From positions 444,792,334 through 444,856,333 of the forward strand of contig NC_085137.1 in NCBI RefSeq assembly GCF_035046485.1: a stretch of DNA of 64,000 nt, written 5' to 3'. Positions 33,617 through 44,955 of this stretch are shown here, in pieces (within the stretch, counting starts at the first letter, position 1; every line of letters starts with the position of its first letter). This DNA is from Aedes albopictus. Taxonomy: Eukaryota; Arthropoda; Insecta; Diptera; Culicidae. A program made the position numbers and the translations under genes. The notes below the pieces were generated by a model. That model was given only the letters and a program-made list of their open reading frames with translations, was not told the origin of the DNA and ran no database searches.

Positions 33617-36228
33617 TCTATTTTAGTCACTAATGACGCCTGCTACGTCAGAATGCTGGTAAATAAAAGGAGAGGGAGGAAATGATGATGCAATCGCTCG
33701 CCCACAGCACTTTGTAAATACCACAGCGTCTGCGCGTGTTCATACGAAAGGTGGAGTATTGGAGAATGATTGATTGGACTCAATTCTCCTTGGTTTGTAG
33801 AATAACGATTTATAGGCTTAAAGTCTACTGATGTACTCTAAACTTGGAAGAAAGGAAATTCAGTACTCCCGTGAAAATCCAATTCTATCCCGAATTTCCG
33901 TATTCACAGCCAACCACCGCAAGCAATCGACCTACATTCCAATTCTTAAATAGCAACAAAACAGACACAAGTCATAAATTCACCTTGTTTATGTTTCAAA
34001 AACATCACACAAAAATAAATAATCTCCAAAGTCTGCACCATAATGATGATGCACCATACCATCGTGCGTCCGACGAAGACGACGACGACGCATTAACCGT
34101 ATGGCGACAATCCGCGGGAGCATCATCAATCATTGGACTTGATTGATCCCATTCCCCCCTCTTAGAACGTTCATAGGTATGATCCCGGTCGGTGAATCAT
34201 CCATAATCCAGTTCCAACTGCATGTGCGTGCAGTGCAAGTACCTACCGACGACAAGGTGTGCAGCACTAGTGCACTTAATGCAGCAAACACCGGAAAAGT
34301 AACGATTCCCGTCGCGAGAGAATCTTCTTGGATCTGCTTCAGTAATTCCATTTCTTATGCACCGCGTCGCCGTCCGACGTCGCCGTCCGACGACGTGGGC
34401 ATTCGTTTCAAAAATAGACGCTGCTGTGATATATGTAATTCTTGTACCCCACTCGTCAAAGTTTTACTATGGTGGCTGAGGTGTAGCGCGTTGGTATCCC
34501 TATAGGTGAAACGCACTCGCGTAATGAAAGACATTTTCAGGTGAAAGGAAAGTACACTGCTGGTCGCAAGTGTATAAACTTCGTGGCATCACCCTGAATA
34601 TCTCAAAACCCTGGTGATCTGCATGTGTGATGAAACCGAATTCGCCTAAGTCACACTTTTAAGTCAAATAGATTCAAAGATATCTTTAGAATCATCGTAA
34701 AACCAAGACACAATTATTCAGATTATATGACGGCTCTCAGAACCTCTCCAACACTAATTGGACTTCATTTTGTTGTTTTAGGCGGTCTTCTTGAAATTAA
34801 GCTAAAATTGGCAGATACGACAGAACTTCAAGATGATATAGGTGCTATTTTCTTTTTTTAATGTTACGCAATATTATTCATGGTTCCATACATCCGTCGA
34901 GTAGTGTAATTGCTCCCTTACTGGTTGACCGGCTGGGTATCGATCGCGTCGGAAAGGAATTCCCAACTGATGCAACCACTGCTGTACTGCACTGCACTGT
35001 AAGATACCCTCAAGGTACTAGGTATGACACCACGTCAAGAGACACTTCCATCACATACCTACTCCACGGAAGAGGACAGACGATGCACGATCCAGCTATA
35101 AATAGCTTCCGGCAGCAGTAGCGATTTCAAAAATCTGCATAACTGCCCGAAAAACTGTCGGAAAATACGACGTTGGAAAAAAATGCATTGCTCAGAACAA
35201 AAAAACATGCGATGGTTATGATTGCCTTGATCGCACGGTCTTAATATAAGGTATGCACACAGCAAAATCTAGCCACCGCATTTTGGATAGAAATTTCTCT
35301 ATTTTCAACGAATCGTGGCAATCTCTGGCGCAAATGAAAGCTTATTGTGTAAGGAATCGAAAAATATTTACTTTGGGATATATTTTGACATTGTGTTTAA
35401 AATAGAGTCAAGGGAACAAGAAGTCCTCGAAAAGTTTTTGCACAAACGTGCTGAAAATCTCACAATGTACATGAAAGCGACCGTCCCCGCAGACCTAAGT
35501 TAGCTTTCAAGTATTCGGTTCTATACATCATTACAACCTGGAAAGGTTGCAGATCAACTTAAGAGCAAGAAAAAATCGAAGTTTGGCAAGAAATACATAG
35601 TTTGGTAAACAATATGAATTTGTGATTTGAAAAACCGAACTTTTAGAAATACATGTACAGCAAATCACCTTTTTCACTACGGGAAATGTCGGGAAAAATG
35701 GCTGGCACCCCTTATTCAAAAGCTTAGATATTGTGTATTGATTTGAAATGATTTTTGTCCCCTGTTTTTGGCGGAGAATGCTTGCGTTTGTATGCAGAAA
35801 ACTATGTAGAAATTGTACTGCATTTTTCCAAAAAACGTAAAATCTCATACACTTCAAAACTCAACCCAATTGAAAAATATTGAGTAACCGTGAATTGGAA
35901 CCTTCAAAAAATGTCAAGAACGACAGCTTTCATCGAAAAATAAGATTGGTTTTGACACAAAGGTGGTAAAAATTTCTTGGCATGCGGTCGAAGGTACTGT
36001 GCAAAACTTTACGGAAGGACTTAAGCTCAAAACTCGAGATGACGGATATAACAAGTCAAATCAGCAATGTCTTGATGTTGATTTAAAGTAAATTAATGCT
36101 TTTTTACGATGAATTGCTTTTGGTTTGGGAACAAGTTGGAATGAATTATTACTGCTTGATTTTCTTTGGCCAGATTTGGCTGTGCGCATACCTTATAGAT
36201 GAGCAATGTTCATTGAGCATGCGGGGGT
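33617..36228. other. No gene recognised
   Basis: 34020-34500 and 34860-35110 are GC-richer with short open frames lacking splice sites. A TATAAATA box at about 35098 precedes GCAGCAGTAG, but no transcript can be argued from it. The remainder is AT-rich. Confidence 0.4.
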
Positions 36229-36234
36229 CAAAAA

Positions 36235-36840
36235 AAAATAGGTCACGATGGTCGTCAGATAAAGATTCTGACACATGCCAATTATTGGTCACTCGTGACT
36301 AATTCTGCTAGAGCGAAGCGTTATGTCGAACGCTTCTCCTCTAGCAAATACCATGTAGGTTGGGTGGTTGCCTATGTTGAGTAATCCAAGATCTGTGCTA
36401 CTTAAGTATTCCACCAAACTGGAGTCTCTTAATATGTGTATATGAGCTGGTTCAGATGATATGGTGAGCATTAGCATCACTGTCAACAATTAGCGGAAGC
36501 TCTTTTGAAGTGCAGTATGCGAAGCATCAATAGGGAATGGTTTATCATGCGGTAAATAAAGCGAACAATAGACGTATTTCCTGTTGTAGTTTCCAACAGA
36601 CACATCAATTGTGACAGCACATACATCTCTGGTGATCATTTCAGAGAGGAATGCGTTGTTAACAAGCACACATTCTCGAGGCATGACACGCGAGTTTGCC
36701 ATTTCATTTTTGGTGAAATTAGGAAACACCGGGTTCGCAAGGTTTCCTAGATAGTAATTGCCCTTACGAAAGCAAGCTTCTTGAACTAAAACCACTTGGG
36801 TTGTACCATTTTGCATAAGTCCGCAAAGATTTATCATTAC
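36235..36840 (-). pseudogene. LINE ORF2 apurinic-type endonuclease, broken
   Basis: Two minus-strand frames, 36837-36490 and 36489-36289, form one APE-like endonuclease with a frame change between them. Visible motifs: VVLVQEACFRKG near the N-terminus (the catalytic-Glu region of the family), NLANPVFPNFTKNEMANSRV, TRDVCAVTIDVSVGN, VYCSLYLPHDKP, then after the break STDLGLLNIGNHPTYM and FDITLRSSRISHE. The same domain in worse state is at 52240-52830. In LINEs this enzyme nicks the target DNA for target-primed reverse transcription. It cannot be active here because the frame is broken and no RT follows on this strand. Confidence 0.75.
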
Positions 36841-37399
36841 TGGTCTTTAATGCTGAAGATTGATCTGAGCTATCCTAACGTTGCCACTACCCAAACTAGG
36901 CAAGATTAAACTCTTTACAATCATAGCACAAAAAATAACAGCAGCAATAAAACCTCATCGGTATCGATTGGAAAACGCCAAAGGCGAAGACACACAGAAT
37001 ACACTGTGTAAATCGCATAATGCGAAACCATATAGGTAAAAATTTAAACTAATCAATAACATCATCATGATCTCGCCCTTATTCGGTCTCAAGTTTGAGA
37101 CTAAAGAATGGCAGCTGATTGTCTGGGAGAAACACAAGGTCCACTGCGCTATTGCTCCGGTTAGGGCAGCAGTAAGGCCAAAATACTGTGAAGGGCGCAC
37201 TGGTACTCCACAGGAACCGTTTCATTCCATTTATTACTAGGCACGGCAAGCATAAAGCCGCATAACACCAGGAACTAGGGGTAACTTGACTAGTGCACTC
37301 AGGCGGTCCTAGCCAGTCGAACTAACCACTACCGACCTACACAGCTATCTAGATTGACCAGGAAAAGAAGAATGATCAACTTCATACGGGCTAAAAAAG

Positions 37400-38050
37400 C
37401 CGTGAAGATAGAAGCAATGGATGGAGATCATGATACAAAACACGCAATCGACCGGAGTCGGTAGACGCCCACATGGTCGTTTGTGACACGTATCAGAACT
37501 CTTCACATGTGCAGGCGTCGATAAACCAAAACGCACGAAGCAGTTAAAAGCTGACAAGTTCTTAAGTTCCTTCAATTCCGGTGAGTCAAACATCCTGCGC
37601 TCGTGCGGCTGCTCAACTGAAGGTAATCGGGGAAGAATAAGGTGATGAAGGAGCATGAGCTAAGAGAACCGTAAGAGCTGAAAAATGGAAACTTGGAGAA
37701 GAACAGCTCCAGATCGAGGAGAAGAAGCAGCTTATGGAGGAGTAACGACAACTTCGCCAGCAAAAGCTAGACGTTGATCAACCAAATGTCGGAGGCCGAA
37801 GGATCATGCGGCAGTAGTGCGAGTTCGATTTAGTATTCGTAAGAGAAGGTGAACATCGCGACACAGGGTTGAACAGCTCACCACGCAAAAGAATCGTAAT
37901 ACGTGGAGAAAGTCGGCCCCAACGGCTGCAGCAAGCTCGTTCTGAAATTTCTGTGCAACCGTTGATACGGCAGATATCACGCCATACCAGTACAGCATTG
38001 TTGCCCATGGCACAACCCCCAAGCAGCAGTATGATGGACATAGTCAGTCG
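37400..38050 (+). pseudogene. BEL/Pao-type gag fragment
   Basis: On the plus strand, broken frames show a PHD-like zinc finger remnant (RPESVDAHMVVCDTYQNSSH from about 37449; two cysteines lost). A Glu/Gln/Lys coiled coil follows (KWKLGEEQLQIEEKKQLMEE around 37676-37744), then RQLRQQKLDVDQ and a basic Pro/Ser/Gln-rich tail. A PHD finger followed by a coiled coil is the usual start of mosquito BEL/Pao gag. At least four stops are present. No LTRs or pol seen nearby. It sits where the LINE's ORF1 3' part should be. Confidence 0.55.
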
Positions 38051-38061
38051 AATGGTCACAC

Positions 38062-38200
38062 TATTGCCGCAGTGCCGCCACGAGCTTTTCTGCTTCGGTG
38101 ACCTCGTCAAGCTTTTTCACCAGAGTCGTGTCTGCTGTAACAGCCCTCACCTCGATCCCTTGGCCAGGGGCCTATTCCGCCAAACTTTTGTAGGTGGCAC
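38062..38200 (-). pseudogene. LINE ORF1, continuation after transposon insertion
   Basis: The frame resumes as ATYKSLAE, then a stop, then GIEVRAVTADTTLVKKLDEV and TEAEKLVAALRQ, typical of the mid-ORF1 domain. The CCHC zinc knuckles expected next are absent: the sequence passes into unrelated BEL/Pao gag sequence on the other strand near 38050-38062. Confidence 0.7.
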
Positions 38201-40422
38201 CCCAAGTAACAATGGCAGCTGAACTGTGAGAGTTAATGCTGAACAATGGTTGGTTAATAGTGCCAACAGCTGAAAAAGCCGGAAGCTGAACATCTAGTTG
38301 AAAAGCAGCTTGTTGAGTTTACAAAGCATCTTTTGTTCAGATTATCAAAGTATGCTGAATATGATACTCAATAGAAGATTATCCAACTTCTCTATATCCA
38401 TTTATCCAGCCTTTCTACAATATTGAAAGTTATGCGCTAGGACTCGTTTATTAAGCCTTTAATGATAATAACAAACCATCAGTGAGAAAGTTGTGCGGAT
38501 CATAATAATTCACAAAAATGTAAATCAAAAATAACATTCAAAGTGAATGATACTTATTACCGCAATTTAAAAAAAGACATGAGAAATGTGAAAAAGTGTT
38601 GAAGACCATATTTTCAGAAAATAAAGAATGGGATTTTGTCGTCTCCAATTCTTCAATTTTGAAAGTACCTGGTTTCGACATGATTAAGGATTTTGTGGTA
38701 GCAGATTCCCTTCATTTGCTTGAGGTTGGAATTATGAAACGTTGTCTAATCGGATGGCGAGATGGAAGTCTCGGATACGAAGGAAAACTGTGTGCTCGGG
38801 ACATTGAAAAATTAACAACTCCCCTCATAAATACCCATCTTCCATAAGAAATTCATCGATCTAGAGTAGAATAGAAAAGTTTCCTTAATAACGTAGGGAT
38901 TGTAGTCTTGAAAGATATTCTAAATGAGTGTGTTTATAAGCATTTCTTGCTATTATTTGTTGCAGTAACTATTTGTTCAACTGATGCTCATGAACAACAC
39001 TACTACTTAACTGATGTATGAGAAGTAGGGTAAGTGTTGGTTATAGTACCAATCATTCGCCATAGTTGATTTTCACCCTTTAACGGCGTAAACCAGCAAA
39101 AAAAATTGTGAACAACAGATCACGTTCACAAAAGATGGTTGCACTCTTTTAAATTCCACATTTTGCTCAAATTATGGTAGAAATAAATCAATTCCCTTAA
39201 AATTTCGGCTTCCATGGAAATAGTGCAAATAGGAATGCATGCAAATGGTGCGAAAAGGAACCGAAGTTAAAAAATGTAACCATAATTGGTACAGGGTTCT
39301 TATCATTGGCACAGGCTGTAATAAATACTAAAAGTAGTTTTGGCTCCGTTTCTATATTTTTCCTGTAAAGTGTGGAAACTTAGCTATCTTTTAACATATT
39401 GATGACATTCGTAGATCTTCTCGTTATTTTTGTACAAATAGTTTTTCTTAGATAGTGCCATAATTGGTACATCCACCCTATATTGAGGATTTCAAAACTA
39501 TCTATGGGGTTGAGTACATTACAAGCAACATCCATAATTTAGAGCATGTCGTCGTGTTTCCGCGTTCTACCGTTTCGACAACGGCGAAATTACCAGCGTT
39601 CTCTAAAAATAGATAACAGATACTTGTTATCCACACCGTGGAATATTAATTATAAATATTTACCTGTGTTTCTGTTAATTTTCTCTGACTGCAGCGCTGT
39701 TTTGCGATAAGCGAAGCGAGGAGCACTGAACTGTAAACAAAACAATGATGATTTGACAGCTAGTCTATGCATTCGTAACAAATTACTTCAACCGCTTATT
39801 CAACCTCAACACAGCCTTTGTTCAAAATTGCTCAACCTTTATTCAGACACGACGGTATAGCTTGTTCTTTCACAAATCACCAAGCTCTTACCATTTCAGG
39901 TAGAGCAGATGCTAAGGTATGTGACTATGAATCAGTGCACCGAAGTTCGATTCTCAATTATAATCATCATTTATATATTTCAATTTCAGCAATTATGAAC
40001 TACTATTCTACATCTAGACCAAGAGTCCTGGCAATTCTGGCTTAAATGCTGTTGGACTAATTCTGATTTTTTTTTTTATTTGGTAGTGCTGCATAAGTGA
40101 TGATGAATTGCTGAACTAAAGATGATTAAGCGACTCTAAAGCTTCGACTGATCCTTATCTGTTCTATAAATAGAATCATAAATCATTCCCATTTGCTGAA
40201 TAAAGGCTGAAAAGCGTTCTTCGCTCAGATATGAGCGCTTCTTCAACCTTAATCCAGCTTCATGGAGAGCTCAAATCAACTTATGGCTGGATAAAATCAC
40301 CAAAATTGGGTATATAAGAGCTGAACAAATGTTTACAGTTCTTTTGCACAGCTTTTGTTCAAATTAAGGCTGATTAGCATAAGCTAGAGAAGCGCTTAAT
40401 CAACATCAAATTGTTACCTGGG
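38201..40422 (+). mobile_element. CACTA-like TIR transposon, 2.2 kb, with transposase remnant
   Basis: Terminal CCCAAGTAACAATG at the left and inverted CAAATTGTTACCTGGG at the right, with AC on both sides (38199-38200, 40423-40424). Removing the element plus one AC restores an uninterrupted LINE ORF1 codon frame (..DKERRG/ATYKSLAE), which proves both boundaries and the 2-bp duplication. The subterminal regions carry repeated GCTGAA/TTCAGC motifs, perhaps transposase binding sites. A short transposase-like frame is at 38596-39010. Superfamily is inferred from the short TSD and the protein fragment. Confidence 0.85.
38596..39010 (+). pseudogene. Transposase-like fragment (Transposase_21/CACTA type?)
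   Basis: An 83-codon frame contains ILKVPGFDMIKDFVVADSLH, then LEVGIMKRCLIGWRDG and ARDIEKLTTPL. After a stop the same frame continues with EIHRSRVE and, after a small indel, FLNNVGIVVLKDILNECVYK and HFLLLFVAVTICS. From memory, the order (hydrophobic F-D-x-M-H/L..LGV-K-LL-W, an R-x-I..L segment, and a later G-x-VVLKD..HFL-L-VA) recalls animal CACTA/En-Spm transposases. Only a small C-terminal piece survives. Its place between the TIRs of 38201-40422 supports transposase origin. Family call tentative. Confidence 0.45.
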
Positions 40423-41203
40423 ACCCCTGCGTTCCTTGTCGGGTTCGAGTTCAAGGATCATTTCACCGGTACGAGTACGTCTAATACTGCGCACGTCGGC
40501 TCCCAGATCAACGAGCTTGGCGTCACTTCGCATCGCCTTCAAGACGTCCGAGTACTTAGACAGTTCGGTTTTGATGACGATCGCGTCGGCTTCTTGGTTT
40601 GGCGACCCTGATCTTCTCGACCTGCGGTTTTTTGTTCTTCCTCCTCCGCTCGACTTTCATCCAAGGTGGGTCCTTGTTTCATCCTTCTCTGAGGTTGCTG
40701 AGGACCTAACAACGGTCGCAACTCCCTGTTCCCTTCCATCCGAGACGGGCCAGCCTTTTCAGGCCCACCTTTCCCAGCCTTCCGGGACACCTGGATGGGG
40801 TGTTACTGCCGACCTTCGCGGTTAGTATTCTTCTAGCTTTGCGGGTATCGCCAGACAGCTCCTCACCTGACGGCTGCCTCACCCGCATCTGCGAGTGCTT
40901 GTCACAAGCAGTCGCATCCGCCACACTTTTTGGACTTCCTCCGAAAGCGAAGGCTTCCGTCTGGGTAGACTTCGTAGCCTTTACTTTCGCCGGTTCCACC
41001 ACTGCTGCAACTTTCACGAGTCTCACGTGATCCTGCTTGGCGTCGTCCATCGACTTATGAAGTCGCAACAGCGCCGTTTTCAGATCATTACTTGAATATG
41101 TTGATTTCGTGGACGCAAAGTCGATGATCTTGCCTAGCTGCTGCTCAGCCACCTTAATCGCGGACAGCCCTTCTCGCTTTTGGTTGATGGCCTCATCATC
41201 CAC
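40423..41203 (-). pseudogene. LINE ORF1 (gag-like RNA-binding protein), N-terminal part
   Basis: The minus-strand frame from 41203 begins MDDEAINQKREGL and runs through a helical, charged segment (KVAEQQLGKIIDFASTKSTY, LKTALLRLHKSMDDAKQD). A frameshift near 40700 leads into TELSKYSDVLKAMRSD, then RSIRRTRTGEMILELEPDKE. That last stretch is highly characteristic of ORF1 of mosquito and other insect non-LTR elements, where it binds element RNA. The CACTA-like element cuts the frame after DKERRG; on the far side, after removing one copy of the 2-bp duplication, it resumes as ATYKSLAE in the same frame. Confidence 0.75.
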
Positions 41204-41625
41204 GTCTCCGCCAGCAGGCTAGCCGGGGAATGGTTCGGAGCTCCCACGCTGGAGCTGTGTGCGCAGCTTCCCGCTCCTGACTCCTCGCTGTTCCTTAGCT
41301 GAGACCTAGGCTGAGACCTCGCCTACCCACTTCTTGCGAAAAGGGTTAGCCTCGCCACTACCTCCTGATTATTTTGTTTGATTTTGATTAGATTTCATAG
41401 TTAATCCCACGAGTTGCACGGGAAAGAATCACGCCTGAGCCCTGCATTAACGCGGTAATGGACGAAATACTGTGGGGGGGTGCCCAGGTACCCCACAGGC
41501 TCCGTTAACGATCGAGCATCTTTTTCACTCCCTCGATCACTCTTTCGTCGGCACGGGTTGCTTGGCACCTTGAATTGGGGTTAGTAGTCTTATTCTTAGC
41601 CGGCGGCTACGTGGCTGACTCGCAA
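41204..41625 (-). other. LINE 5' leader region (minus strand)
   Basis: GC-richer leader upstream of ORF1 on the minus strand. It contains a GGGGTACCTGGGCACCCCCCC-like stretch near 41475-41495. The boundary with the plus-strand LINE half lies at about 41625. Confidence 0.5.
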
Positions 41626-41639
41626 CTGCTAGAGAGGAA

Positions 41640-43340
41640 GTGTTAGACATAACGCTTTGCTATAGCAGAATTAGTCACGAGCTGACCAATTGGCATGAGT
41701 CAGATAAAGAATCTTTATCTGACCATCGCTACATCTTTTTTGAGCATGTGAATGTTACTTCGCAAACTTTGCGTTTCAGGAATCCCCGGTCAACCAACTG
41801 GGATATCTTTACCGATTTGGTTGCAGCCAAATTTCATGGATACTCACCATCCATTGACACTCCAAGTGATTTAGATGATGCCGTTGATACTACTACGGCC
41901 TTCATCATGGAAGCTTTTGAAGAAGCTTGCCCTCTGCGGTCTGCGAAGACCACAAGAGGAACCTCTTGATGGAACTCTGATCTGGCGAAGCTCAGGAAAC
42001 AATGTAGAAAGAGTTGGAACAGACGACGTTCTGCTGGATCGGAGGCTTTCAGGTCGGCTCGCAAGGCCTACCAGAAAGCTCTTTGGTCTGTTGAAAGATT
42101 CGGCTGGAAAAACCTTTGTACAAATGTTTCCAGTCTGAGTTAAGCCAGTCGGTTGAACAAAGTCCTTGCAAAATCTAAGGATTTTCAAGAGAACGAACTT
42201 CGTTTGCCAAATGGTGATTTCACTTCCTCTGGTAAGGAAGTTTTGGACTGTTTATTCAGTACACACTTCCCCGGATGTGTTGATATTACATCTTCGGATG
42301 AAACTGATGTCTTTTCTTGTAGTTATAATTCTTTAGCTTCGGTTCGGAGTATCATAACTATAGAATCGATTGAATGGGCACTTAATACCTTTGCTCCTTT
42401 CAAATCTTTCAGGGAAGATGGGATTTATCCTATATTGTTTCAGAAGGGATTTGATCATTTCAAACGTGTTTTGAAACAAGTACTTGTTTGCAGTTTTGCT
42501 ACAGGGTATATTCCCAAATCCTGGCGGGATATTACTGTAAAGTTGATTCCGAAAGTGGGTCGTGCATCGTATGAAGAAGCAAAGAGCTTCAGATCTATCA
42601 GTTTGACCTTTTTTCTTCTGAAATGCTTAGAACGCATTGTCGACCTTCACATCCATGATGTTCATCTGGCCAATGTGCCTCTTCATGTGAACCAACATGC
42701 TTACCAATCTGAAAAGTCCACTGCTACTGTTTTACACAAAGTTGTTTACGATATCGAGAAGGCATTCGTTCAAAAGCAATCCTGTTTGGGTGTTTTCTTA
42801 GATATCGAGGGTGTTTTTGACAACGTGCCTTTCGATGCCATATTGGAAGACGCACGGGGTCATGGTATATCTGCAATGATTTCCAATTGGATTCACCAAA
42901 TGCTCAAAAACCGACATTCCTTCGCGACATTGCGTCAAGCGGCGATTAGGAAATTGAGTGTTTGTGGATGCCCCCAAGGGGCAGTCTCCACTTTTGTGAA
43001 ATCTCGTAGCAGATACGCTATTGAGGCTACTCAATAATAGCGGTTTTCCTACTTATGGTTTTAACGGCGACTACCTAACATTGTTAGTCGGTATGTGCAT
43101 CAGTACCCTTTTCGACCTGATGCAAAACGCTCTTCAGGTAGTTGAGGGTTGGTGTCGCCAATATGTCCTTTCGGTGAATCCGAGTGAATCATCCATTGTT
43201 CTTTTCACGGAAAAGCGAAACCGTAATGGTGTTCGACCTTTACGTCTCTTTGATTCTGAAATCAATGTGACGAAAAGATAAAGTACGTTGGAGCCATTCT
43301 TGATTTCAAGCTTTCCTGGACACCTCATGTTGAGTTCAGA
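41640..43340 (+). pseudogene. LINE ORF2: endonuclease tail and reverse transcriptase
   Basis: Frames 41640-41969 and 42153-43037 plus broken pieces to 43340. Motifs in order: SLSDHRYIFFEH (endonuclease end), an Arg-rich linker, TFAPFKSFREDGIYPILFQK (RT motif 1), IPKSWRDITVKLIPK (motif 2), KSFRSISLT (motif 2a), FLDIEGVFDNVPFD (motif A with the catalytic Asp), CGCPQGAV (motif B) and GFNGDYLTLLVG (motif C). The catalytic FxDD of motif C reads FNGD here; the copy at 54216 keeps FSDD. Frameshifts near 42000-42150 and near 43000-43040, where about seven bases are missing after the PQG motif. Inactive. Confidence 0.85.
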
Positions 43341-43351
43341 ATCAAGAAAGT

Positions 43352-44698
43352 TTGTATGGCCTTCGGGCAATGCCGGCGAACCTTTGGTACAACTTGGGGT
43401 CTAAAACCCAAGTATATCAAATGGATTTACACAACTGTTGTTTGTCCAATATTGGCCTATGGATGTCTTGTGTGGTGGCAAAAGGGCGGAGTGAGAACGA
43501 TCCAATCAAAATTAGGTCATCTCCAAAGGATATGCTTAATTTAATGGTGATGTCTGGAGCGTTCTCTTCAACTCCAACGGCAGCGCTCGAAGTTCTCTTT
43601 GACGTTACCCCACTACACATTCATCTCAAACAAGAAGCACTTTCTTGCACTTACCGTCTATGGGTACTCGGTTTACTAGAGGAAACTCCTGTGAACCGCA
43701 GTTCAACACACATCTCGTTTTATCCACTTTTGGTGAATTGGGACAAAGTTGTCCTTGCTCTAAGTGATCTTACAATTGGTTGTAATTTTCCATATAGGAC
43801 ATTTTCAACGAAATTCCCTTCCCGGGAAGAGTGGACATCTGATTATCTGGAGAGAAATATGTCAGACGATATCGTATGTTACACTGATGGCTCCCTTCTC
43901 GAAGATCGAGCAGGTGCTGGTGTTTATTCCCGTACGCTAAGGCTGCATCAGTCTTACTTGGTAGACACTGCACTGTTTTTCAGGCTGAAGTCTTTGCTTT
44001 TATATGCGGAGTGCAATCAGCACTTCAGCAGCACGTAATGGGCAAAGTAATATACTTCTGTTCAGATAGCCAGGCTGCTATTAAAGCACTTGCTTCGGTC
44101 AGCTCCAGGTCGAAGATAGATATCGCTTGTCGAACTCAAATCGATGAGCTGAATTCAGCAAACGCTGTTCACCTTGTATGGATACCTGGCCATTCTTCCA
44201 TCGCTGGAAATGAATTGGCTGATGAGTTAGCTCGCTCTGGAGCATCACATGACTTCATTGGTCCTGAGCTGCCTATTCCGGTATCCAATTGATGGGTGAA
44301 GCTTCAGATTGACACCTGGGCTGGACTCAGCACGAACAATACTGGAATAGTTTGGAGTCATGTCGTCAAACAAAATTGTATTGTACTGAGCCATCTCTAG
44401 GGGTGGCGAAATATCTAACAAATCTGTTAAAGCAGAATTGCAACATGCTGGTCAAAACGTTAACTGACCACTGCCGACTTAGCTATCACATGGCGAATAT
44501 TCAGCAAGCTGTTACATTTGTATGAGATAGGTGTGAATCCGATTATGGAACTTCGTATCATTTGAAATGTAACTGTCCAGTTTTTGCGCAACTGCGTTTC
44601 CGAGTCTTCGGTAAACACTTATTAAGTGAAACTGACTTCAGAAACCTGAATCTTCAGGATATTCTGTTGTTCTTAACCCGCTGTGGTAAAAAGCTATA
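43352..44698 (+). pseudogene. LINE ORF2: C-terminal part with RNase H and CCHC knuckle
   Basis: The 43352-44038 frame covers the RT thumb/connection (KPKYIKWIYTTVVCPI, LAYGCLVWW) and the start of RNase H (VCYTDGSLLEDRAGAGVYS, first catalytic Asp kept). A frameshift near 43985 destroys the Glu motif (expected AEILAL). The 44011-44292 frame restores YFCSDSQAAIKAL (Asp kept) and VWIPGHSSIAGNELAD (His and final Asp kept). Past a stop, RCESDYGTSYHLKCNC is a zinc-knuckle remnant with its first Cys codon changed to a stop. RNase H at the C-terminus places the family among I/LOA/R1-like LINEs. Confidence 0.8.
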
Positions 44699-44955
44699 GA
44701 CTCTCTTTCGCTGTATACGTTATTACAGTACCCTTTTCAGGGCGCTGTTTGAACCCATTGTGCGTTAGTACCCTCTTCCAGGGTATTTTTCCTATTTCCC
44801 TACCTGTGCCTATCCCCATCCAAATCCTTGTTTCCTTGCTTATCACTCAGGTAGATGATGAAATAGGTTGTTATTTTGGTGATGGCACAAATTTCACAAA
44901 TGAAGGAGAACGTGCCTCTGGAGTCAACCTTCTGATACCTACTGATACCTGATCC

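Larger units (their letters stand above)
36230..41625 (-). mobile_element. Inverted 5' half of an RNase H-type LINE (5'UTR, ORF1, endonuclease)
   Basis: Reading on the minus strand from 41625 down: a 5' leader, ORF1 (41203-40423, continued at 38200-38062), a gap filled by a BEL/Pao gag piece, the region between ORF1 and ORF2 (about 37345-36840), and the endonuclease part of ORF2 (36840-36235). It ends just where the plus-strand half at 41627 takes up the endonuclease C-terminus, with about 100 bp of sequence present in both halves. A CACTA-like transposon (38201-40422) interrupts ORF1. The arrangement suggests a single insertion with 5' inversion. LOA/Lian-like membership is a guess from the APE, RT, RNase H and CCHC layout. 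Confidence 0.7.
41627..44955 (+). mobile_element. 3' half of the RNase H-type LINE (EN end, RT, RNase H, CCHC, 3'UTR)
   Basis: It begins inside the endonuclease at LDITL..RISHELTNWH and runs through reverse transcriptase, RNase H, a Cys/His knuckle (RCESDYGTSYHLKCNC) and a stop at about 44698, with a 3'UTR to about 44955. It is collinear with the copy at 52010-59262 but with an intact 3' end. Together with the minus-strand half at 36230-41625 it makes one nearly complete element. Several frameshifts make it inactive. Confidence 0.85.

Noticed and set aside
35090..35130. Core promoter (TATAAATA followed by GCAGCAGTAG)
   Set aside because: No downstream coding frame or exon supports transcription. 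TATA-like strings are common in AT-rich DNA.
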